Shown here: piece after piece, positions 26,746 through 32,037 of the stretch | How positions within the stretch are numbered: the stretch's first letter is position 1 | Layout: each line of letters opens with the position of its first letter | Assembly: GCA_023666905.1 (NCBI GenBank) | Contig: JAMPBC010000013.1 | Location: 1-32,037 of the forward strand | Length of the DNA: 32,037 nt | Direction: 5' to 3' | Source: Bacteroides sp. | Lineage (GTDB): Bacteria > Bacteroidota > Bacteroidia > Bacteroidales > Muribaculaceae | Made by a program: the position numbers and the translations under genes | The notes under the pieces: generated by a model | Told to the model about the DNA's origin: nothing | The model's input: the letters and a program-made list of their open reading frames with translations, nothing else | Database searches by the model: none

Positions 26746-27171
26746 ATGAAACAAAAAATAATTTTCCGAACAGCTATGATGTTAGCCTTGATTTTGGGGC
26801 TGACAGCAATGACATCGTGCGATGATGACGAATATTACTCTACCGACTATGACATTCTAACCGCCTATAATTGGGAATTAGTGGCTATCAACGGTTTTCC
26901 GGTCAGCGAAATAGATGTGTGCGAATTTGAATTTTACGACTTTGGCAACGGACTTTACGGCAGCTACAACAGCTATGGTAACTGGAACACCATAAGCATT
27001 AATTGGGAACTGGACTATGCTCCCGGAGGTGCCCAGTATCTCTACGTGTATCCTCTCGACGGCTACGGACAAACGTGGCAATACCTGATGAGACTGAGCG
27101 GAGGCTACTCACCTTTGCTTGAACTCAACGACCTGGCTACGGGCGACCGCCTAACATTCCAAGCATACTGA
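26746..27171 (+). CDS. Small lipoprotein, META/lipocalin-like
   Basis: Lipoprotein of 141 aa: the signal peptide ends in the lipobox MTSC with Cys25, followed by the acidic DDDEYY. The mature part begins YNWELVAINGFPV, like the opening strand of META or lipocalin-like domains (a Trp then xLxxxxG), and is rich in Tyr, Gly and Asn with alternating strand patterns. The family assignment is tentative. The ATG at 26746 is chosen; an ATG at 26719 would put nine residues ahead of a complete signal peptide. It is the first of four tightly spaced genes, ending 4 nt before the pseudokinase gene, and might act as the outer-membrane partner of that unit. Confidence 0.75.
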   Translation: MKQKIIFRTAMMLALILGLTAMTSCDDDEYYSTDYDILTAYNWELVAINGFPVSEIDVCEFEFYDFGNGLYGSYNSYGNWNTISINWELDYAPGGAQYLYVYPLDGYGQTWQYLMRLSGGYSPLLELNDLATGDRLTFQAY

Positions 27172-27175
27172 AACC

Positions 27176-28009
27176 ATGGCCGCGAAAAATCAATCGGAAA
27201 AATGGACTGAGCTGGAACTGCTTCCGGAATGGGGCGAGCAGTACTACGATGTGTACACCGGCAAAAAGCATGGCAAATGGGTGATGCTTAAAACCCTCAA
27301 GCCGGAATATCGCGACGACCCGCGCTTCAGGGCCATGATTGAAAAGGAATTTGACGTTCGTTACAATCTGGCCCATCCCGGAATTGTTATGATTAATGAT
27401 TTCGAGGATGTGCCCGGAGTGGGACTCTCAATTATAACCGATGACGTTTACGGCACTTCTCTTCGCAAACTGCTTGACCGTAAGGAAGTGACCATGGAGC
27501 ACGTGAACAAGCTCTGCACACAGATGATTGATGCCATGGACTATATTCAGGCCAATCACATTGTGCACTTCCCCTTGCGGCCTGAAACCATCATTTTCAC
27601 CGAAAACATCAATAACCTCAAGCTTATTGACGTGGGTTTTGACCAGCGCGACACCATAACCGCTGCCGAAGCCACCGACGATATATACTCCTTTGGACGC
27701 ATACTTTCGGAAACACTCGATGCACTCCCCTCCACTGCCCCTTCGCAGCTGCGACGCGTTGCCGAGAAATGCTGCCAGGAGAATCCTGCCGACCGCTACC
27801 GCACCATCCACGAGCTTCGCATGGCACTGGCACAGCGGTCTAACAACAAGTTCTACATTTACATAATAATTTTCCTGCTTGCCATGATTGGAGTATTGCT
27901 GTGGGTCAACTCCTCACGCGCACCCAAAGCCGGCAAAGAAGCATCCGGTACACTTTCAGTGGCGGCTATCCAAAATTCATCACCAATAATCACATGTCAG
28001 TTGAAATAA
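27176..28009 (+). CDS. Membrane-anchored protein-kinase-like protein, predicted pseudokinase
   Basis: Ser/Thr-kinase-fold protein of 277 aa. The VAIK lysine (Lys39 in WVMLKTL) and the helix-C glutamate (Glu58, before HPGIV) are present. The catalytic loop that should read HRDLKPEN reads HFPLRPET at 131-138: the catalytic Asp is Pro133 and the metal-binding Asn is Thr138. The DFG motif is DVG at 152-154. No glycine-rich loop (GxGxxG) is seen. One membrane segment lies at ~223-244 (FYIYIIIFLLAMIGVLLWV) with a ~33-residue tail outside, so the kinase domain is cytoplasmic. It overlaps the next gene by 16 nt. Phosphotransfer is unlikely; nucleotide sensing or a scaffold role is inferred. Confidence 0.82.
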   Translation: MAAKNQSEKWTELELLPEWGEQYYDVYTGKKHGKWVMLKTLKPEYRDDPRFRAMIEKEFDVRYNLAHPGIVMINDFEDVPGVGLSIITDDVYGTSLRKLLDRKEVTMEHVNKLCTQMIDAMDYIQANHIVHFPLRPETIIFTENINNLKLIDVGFDQRDTITAAEATDDIYSFGRILSETLDALPSTAPSQLRRVAEKCCQENPADRYRTIHELRMALAQRSNNKFYIYIIIFLLAMIGVLLWVNSSRAPKAGKEASGTLSVAAIQNSSPIITCQLK

Positions 28010-29127
28010 TTCCATTGACCCCCACACCATCGCAGCTACGTGACTTTGTAAGATTCGGCATTGACCTTTACAAAGATAATCCCTGCTACGTTCCTCCGTT
28101 GCGAATGGATGAACTGCAAACGCTGAATCCACGCAAAAATCCGGCTTTTGATTTTTGCAAGGCTCAGAGTTTCCTGGCAAGTAAAGATGGCAAATATGTG
28201 GGCAGGATTGTGGCCATTGTCAATGATGTGGCCAATGAACGCTCCGGCAAAAAGGAAGCCCGCTTTGGATTTGTGGATTTCATTGATGATGATGAGGTGA
28301 CCGACGTCCTGTTCAAAGCCGCCGAGGATTGGGCAAAGGCTCAGGGCATGGATGAGATTGTGGGCCCCATGGGCTTCACCGACATGGACCATGAGGGAAT
28401 GCTTGTGGATGGATTTGATGAAATGGGCACCATGGCCACCATTTACAACTATCCTTACTATCCCCGGCACATGGAACGATTGGGATATGTGAAGGATGCC
28501 GACTGGATTGAATTCCGCGTGGAGGTCCCCGACAAAATTCCCGATAAATTTCAGCGCATTGCCGACATTGTAAAGAAAAAATATAACCTGCGCACCATAA
28601 AATATACCTCGCGCAAAAAGCTTAAGGATGATTACGGCCATGCTTTGTTTGACCTCATTAACGAAGCTTACGACCAACTTTACGGTTATTGCCCCCTCTC
28701 TAACCGGCAGATTGACTACTACATAAAGCAGTATCTTGACTTTCTGCGCCTCGACTGCATAAGCGTGGTGGTGGACAGCGACGATAATCTTGTGGCCGTG
28801 GGCATTTCAATGCCTTCAATGTCAAAAGCCTTGCGAAAAACCAAAGGAAAATTGTTTCCGTTTGGCTGGATGCACATTCTCAAAGCCATTAACGGACGCA
28901 ACGATGTTGTTGACCTGCTGCTCATAGCCGTAAAGAAAGAGTATAGAAGCCGCGGCGTCAATGCCCTGCTTTTCACTGACCTCATTCCTGTTTATAATAA
29001 AAACGGATTTAAGTTCGCTGAAAGCAACATTGAGCTCGAGGGAAATGAAAATGTGCAGCAGCAGTGGCAATATTTCAACTATCGTCAGCACCGTCGCCGC
29101 CGTGCCTGGCGCAAAAAACTGGCATGA
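27994..29127 (+). CDS. GNAT-fold acyltransferase of the YghO/bacterial ceramide synthase-like family
   Basis: Soluble protein of 377 aa from the ATG at 27994. It resembles E. coli YghO: the opening DFVRFGIDLYKDNPCYVPPL, then GRIVAIVN, then VGPMGFTDMDHEGMLVDGF, and later YNYPYYPRHMERLGYVKDADW. A second GNAT-like half contains a possible acyl-CoA loop near VKKEYRSRGVNALLF. As I recall, this group includes the bacterial ceramide synthase described in Caulobacter, which N-acylates a sphingoid base; Bacteroidales make sphingolipids. Whether this member does so is inference. The start lies inside the pseudokinase gene (16-nt overlap) and the stop overlaps the next gene (ATGA), so expression is coupled. 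Confidence 0.78.
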   Translation: MSVEIIPLTPTPSQLRDFVRFGIDLYKDNPCYVPPLRMDELQTLNPRKNPAFDFCKAQSFLASKDGKYVGRIVAIVNDVANERSGKKEARFGFVDFIDDDEVTDVLFKAAEDWAKAQGMDEIVGPMGFTDMDHEGMLVDGFDEMGTMATIYNYPYYPRHMERLGYVKDADWIEFRVEVPDKIPDKFQRIADIVKKKYNLRTIKYTSRKKLKDDYGHALFDLINEAYDQLYGYCPLSNRQIDYYIKQYLDFLRLDCISVVVDSDDNLVAVGISMPSMSKALRKTKGKLFPFGWMHILKAINGRNDVVDLLLIAVKKEYRSRGVNALLFTDLIPVYNKNGFKFAESNIELEGNENVQQQWQYFNYRQHRRRRAWRKKLA

Positions 29128-30167
29128 CCTCTCAAAAATTGCCCGCTATCAGCAACATGAAAGTGTTGTTGCTGCTGGGAGTGGTGCTCATTCATTGTAA
29201 TCTCTCGTCTGATTTCAGCGCTTCCACAATGCAATCAAATTGTGGATTGCAGCTGGTCAATTACCTTTCTAAATGGCTGATGAGGGTGTGTGTACCCATA
29301 TTCTATATAATTTCAGGATTCCTGTTCTTTAACGGATTAAACAAGTTCAGCTTCAGCACTTACAGCGAAAAGCTTCGCCGGCGTGTTCACACTCTGCTCG
29401 TTCCCTACATTCTGTGGTGCTGTTTTTGTGGTGTTATTCTCATTCTGAAGAGCAAATATATGGGATTTCCGGGATTGGGGGTTGTTGAGGATGACGGCCA
29501 CATCAACTTCTTGGGAGCTTTGCAATCGTTCTGGGTTGTGCCGGGCAATCCCCCCTACCCTTTTGCCTTTGCCTTTTGGTTCATACGCAATTTAATGGTG
29601 TTCACTCTGCTTGCTCCGGCGGTTTGGTGCATTGCCAGGCAATGGTGGAGCTACGCGCTGTTTATGGCCGTTTATGTGGCGCTGGATGAAAATCTGTATG
29701 GCTTGGAGTGGTTCATTACCGGAGCAGCTGTTTCATTGCTTAAAATCGCTTTACCACAACGCGTGGAGTTGTGGATAGTGCTTACTGCTGCAATGGCATG
29801 GATTGGGGCAGCATTGCTACTATCTAAATTAGAAAATCACATTGCCGTTCATTTGACAATGTGCGCGGCCGTTGCAGCTGCAACTGTGGTGTTCTATTTT
29901 GCTTCCGTACGTTTTGCCCTATTTTTCTCTACCCGTATTGGTTCATTGCTGGTTGCCAACGCATTTTTCATATATGCTTTTCACCAATGCTTTTGCAGCA
30001 TGGCGCGCCAGCTGTGGGAAAAGGTTGTGGGCATAGATACGTGTGCAAATGTTATGCTTACATACATGCTCACTTTTGTAACATTGGCGGGGGTGAGCAC
30101 AATTGTGGGGACACTTGTTAAAAAAGCATCCCCACGTTTCTTTGCGCTTATCACCGGCGGAAGGTGA
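29124..30167 (+). CDS. Acyltransferase-3 family membrane protein
   Basis: Integral membrane protein of 347 aa with about ten hydrophobic segments, of the OafA/WecH-type acyltransferase-3 family that transfers acyl (often acetyl) groups to extracytoplasmic glycans or lipids. The conserved His lies in the first membrane segment (LLLLGVVLIHCNL); VCVPIFYIISGFLFF and WFIRNLMVFTLLAP are family-typical. The ATG at 29124 is chosen because it overlaps the previous stop (ATGA); the longer frame to 29064 lies inside that gene. Last gene of the four-gene unit; it meets the SGNH hydrolase gene tail to tail with a 2-nt gap and no terminator. Confidence 0.87.
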   Translation: MTSQKLPAISNMKVLLLLGVVLIHCNLSSDFSASTMQSNCGLQLVNYLSKWLMRVCVPIFYIISGFLFFNGLNKFSFSTYSEKLRRRVHTLLVPYILWCCFCGVILILKSKYMGFPGLGVVEDDGHINFLGALQSFWVVPGNPPYPFAFAFWFIRNLMVFTLLAPAVWCIARQWWSYALFMAVYVALDENLYGLEWFITGAAVSLLKIALPQRVELWIVLTAAMAWIGAALLLSKLENHIAVHLTMCAAVAAATVVFYFASVRFALFFSTRIGSLLVANAFFIYAFHQCFCSMARQLWEKVVGIDTCANVMLTYMLTFVTLAGVSTIVGTLVKKASPRFFALITGGR

Positions 30168-30169
30168 CT

Positions 30170-30868
30170 TTACTTCTTTTTCCTGTTTTCGTGATTGGCA
30201 ATCTGCTCGGCAATCTGCTGCATGCCTTTAACCGTTGGATGATTGGAGCGTTTGTCAATGTCCTGCAGTTCAATGTAGTCCACCCCATAATGCTTGGATA
30301 TGGATGTGATGGCGTCAACCACGTCGGGGCGCAAGCCTGAGTTGATAATCATCACAATTTCAGCACCGGGATAATGGTCCTGAAGCCCTGAAATCATGTA
30401 AGCTATTGCAGGACGCACCTGATAGAGGTCGGTATCGGTCCAATTATCATATTTAAATTCACCCATTGGCGATTTTGCCCAGTCGTCGTTAGTGCCACCG
30501 AACACATAAATAATGTCGGGCGAACCGAGGTTTCCGAGACGGCTAACGAATGAACGATCCTTGTAATCATTGTTACTGTAACCGGTGTTGCAGATTGTGG
30601 CTCCGGAATAAGAATTATTTGTAACCAGTCTATAACCCTGGTCCTTGATCAGTTTGTGCCACCATGTCTGACTCACTTTGTCAACATCGGTTCGTTCGGG
30701 ATTGGCCACGGTGGAATACCACACTTTGTTCTTGTCCGAGGTCATGTAGCCTTTGAACGTGGAATAGGAATCGCCTAAAATGGACACACCTTTACGGCTT
30801 TGACCCTGAACACTCAGCGAACCCGCTGCAACGGCCAGAATAAGAAATAGTTTGAATAATGTTTTCAT
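30170..30868 (-). CDS. Exported SGNH/GDSL hydrolase
   Basis: Exported lipase/esterase-like hydrolase of 232 aa with a signal peptide ending near SVQGQ. SGNH blocks are visible: block I ILGDSYS with nucleophile Ser34, block II Gly in NNSYSGAT, block III Asn in FGGTNDD, and block V His210 in NHPTVKG. Such enzymes deacylate glycans, lipids or peptidoglycan-linked groups. It ends 2 nt from the convergent acyltransferase-3 gene; a deacylase beside an acyltransferase is suggestive but the genes are on opposite strands and not cotranscribed. The basic tail (NRKKK) is notable. Substrate unknown. Confidence 0.87.
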   Translation of the reverse strand: MKTLFKLFLILAVAAGSLSVQGQSRKGVSILGDSYSTFKGYMTSDKNKVWYSTVANPERTDVDKVSQTWWHKLIKDQGYRLVTNNSYSGATICNTGYSNNDYKDRSFVSRLGNLGSPDIIYVFGGTNDDWAKSPMGEFKYDNWTDTDLYQVRPAIAYMISGLQDHYPGAEIVMIINSGLRPDVVDAITSISKHYGVDYIELQDIDKRSNHPTVKGMQQIAEQIANHENRKKK

Positions 30869-30900
30869 GTTGCAAAATTATGATTTTCATGATGGTTTCT

Positions 30901-30909
30901 GCAAATATA
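30901..30909 (-). promoter_or_regulatory. Bacteroidota -7 element for the SGNH hydrolase gene
   Basis: On the minus strand TATATTTGC matches TAnnTTTGY, ~32 nt upstream of the ATG at 30868. A second match (TAATTTTGC) lies directly against the start codon and is less likely. No -33 TTTG was found. Confidence 0.4.
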
Positions 30910-30973
30910 CTAACATTTTGCCCAATACGGTTGTTATAGTTATGGAATTTAAGAAATTATTTTATTTAACGCT

Positions 30974-31690
30974 ATGAACTCATACTACAATTCACATTCT
31001 AACCCTTACCCGCAGGAAAATGCATTGGCGCTGCGTGTGAGCCAGATAATGAAGCGCGTTTATTTCCAAATGTTTCTTGCTATGATTGTCAGCGGCATCA
31101 CGGCATGGTTTTGCGCTTCATCTCCTTCGGTGATAACTTTTTTTGCTTTACACAGGTGGTCAATGTGGGTGCTTTTTGCCATTGAACTTATTCTCGTGAT
31201 GTCAATATCGAGTGCCGTCAACCGTCTGTCGGCTTCCACCGCCACACTGCTTTTCTATCTGTTCGCCATTGTTAACGGCGTGACACTCTTCCCCATTGTG
31301 GCAGCTTTTTCAGGAGTTTCAATTGCCAAAACATTCTTTATCACCGCAGGCGTGTTCGGTGCCATGAGTGTTTACGGTTACTTTACAAACCGCGATCTGA
31401 GCCGTTGGGGTTCCATACTTGTCATGTGTCTGTTCGGACTCATCATAGCTTCGGTGGTCAATATATTTCTTCACTCCACCACCATGGATTGGATTGTTTC
31501 ATGCGCCGGTGTGATTATCTTCATAGGCCTCACCGCATGGGACACCCAGCAGGTTAAGAACATGGCTCTTGCCATGCCGGGTGAGTTCGTTCCCAAACTT
31601 GCCATTATAGGGGCATTGACCCTTTATCTGGACTTCATAAACCTTTTCCTGATGCTGCTCAACTTCTTTGGCAGTTCACGCGACAGTTAA
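30974..31690 (+). CDS. Bax inhibitor-1/YccA family membrane protein
   Basis: Inner-membrane protein of 238 aa with seven hydrophobic segments, belonging to the BI-1/TMBIM family (some members are calcium-leak channels; E. coli YccA interacts with FtsH). Family marks are VNGVTLFPIVAAF in the middle, IGLTAWDTQQVK, and the C-terminal GALTLYLDFINLFLMLLNFFG with the conserved Asp. The N terminus (~20 residues rich in Ser, Asn and Tyr) is soluble. Stand-alone gene, divergent from the SGNH hydrolase, ending before a strong bidirectional terminator. Role in this organism unknown. Confidence 0.92.
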   Translation: MNSYYNSHSNPYPQENALALRVSQIMKRVYFQMFLAMIVSGITAWFCASSPSVITFFALHRWSMWVLFAIELILVMSISSAVNRLSASTATLLFYLFAIVNGVTLFPIVAAFSGVSIAKTFFITAGVFGAMSVYGYFTNRDLSRWGSILVMCLFGLIIASVVNIFLHSTTMDWIVSCAGVIIFIGLTAWDTQQVKNMALAMPGEFVPKLAIIGALTLYLDFINLFLMLLNFFGSSRDS

Positions 31691-31691
31691 G

Positions 31692-31722
31692 ATCCTGTCC
31701 CATAACTTTTAATATACAGGAT
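31692..31722 (+). repeat. 7-bp inverted repeat downstream of the BI-1 gene
   Basis: ATCCTGT (31692-31698) and ACAGGAT (31716-31722) are perfect inverted arms around 17 nt. The left arm is part of an 18-bp sequence also found after the nucleoside kinase stop at the other end of the window. Confidence 0.4.
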
Positions 31723-31727
31723 GTTAA

Positions 31728-31759
31728 AACCCCTGATTCCTTGATTGGAACCAGGGGTT
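31728..31759. terminator. Bidirectional intrinsic terminator between the BI-1 and gap genes
   Basis: AACCCCTG (31728-31735) pairs with CAGGGGTT (31752-31759); after one mismatch TTCC/GGAA extends the stem around a 6-nt loop. A T-rich run follows on the plus side (CTATTTTT) and TTTT on the minus side, fitting the convergent genes. Confidence 0.82.
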
Positions 31760-31786
31760 GCTATTTTTGAAGTTAGAACTTGCTTA

Positions 31787-32037
<251 letters not shown>

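Overview
The window is a gene-dense stretch of a Bacteroidales (phylum Bacteroidota) chromosome; a Muribaculaceae-like member is plausible but not proven. Supporting signs are Bacteroidota-type promoters (TTTG, 19-20 nt, TAnnTTTGY) in front of several operons, A-rich leaders without clear Shine-Dalgarno sequences, NigD-like lipoproteins, DUF3467 and DUF4919 proteins, a GH3-family protein, a Ser-type sulfatase and a protein with a Por/T9SS-like C-terminal domain. No rRNA, tRNA, CRISPR array, intact insertion sequence or prophage was recognised. No gene-free stretch exceeds 300 bases; the longest is about 285 bases (2486-2770), holding two divergent promoters and a dyad.

Layout. (1) 51-2485, minus: a GT2 glycosyltransferase translationally coupled to a TGS/uridine-kinase-like nucleoside kinase. 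(2) 2771-7564, plus: ybeY-mnmG-apt-uvrC, a housekeeping run (rRNA maturation, tRNA wobble modification, adenine salvage, nucleotide excision repair) with a parS-like ParB site between mnmG and apt. (3) 7723-12434, plus: a LolD-like ABC ATPase coupled to three tandem NigD-like lipoproteins, then a DUF3467 protein and cysS. (4) 12419-18477, plus: an EamA transporter, a C-terminal processing protease and mfd. (5) 18498-20793, minus: YqeY-like protein, serS and a SpoU-type RNA methyltransferase. (6) 21032-22846, plus: a secreted, Por-sorted, fibronectin-like protein ending in a strong bidirectional terminator. (7) 22940-26640, minus: GH3-family protein, DUF4919 protein and sulfatase, tightly packed. 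(8) 26746-30167, plus: a four-gene unit of lipoprotein, membrane-anchored pseudokinase, YghO/bacterial-ceramide-synthase-like GNAT protein and acyltransferase-3. (9) 30170-30868, minus: an SGNH hydrolase. (10) 30974-31690, plus: a Bax inhibitor-1 family protein. (11) from 31787, minus: the 3' end of a glyceraldehyde-3-phosphate dehydrogenase gene.

How they fit together. Most of the window is core metabolism and information processing. The parts that look lineage-specific are envelope-related: the lolD/NigD array, the Por-sorted protein, the GH3/sulfatase unit, and the pseudokinase/GNAT/acyltransferase unit. The last is the best candidate for an undescribed system, possibly a regulated lipid- or glycan-acylation module. 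The parS-like palindrome is the most striking non-coding signal and suggests the region may lie near the replication origin.
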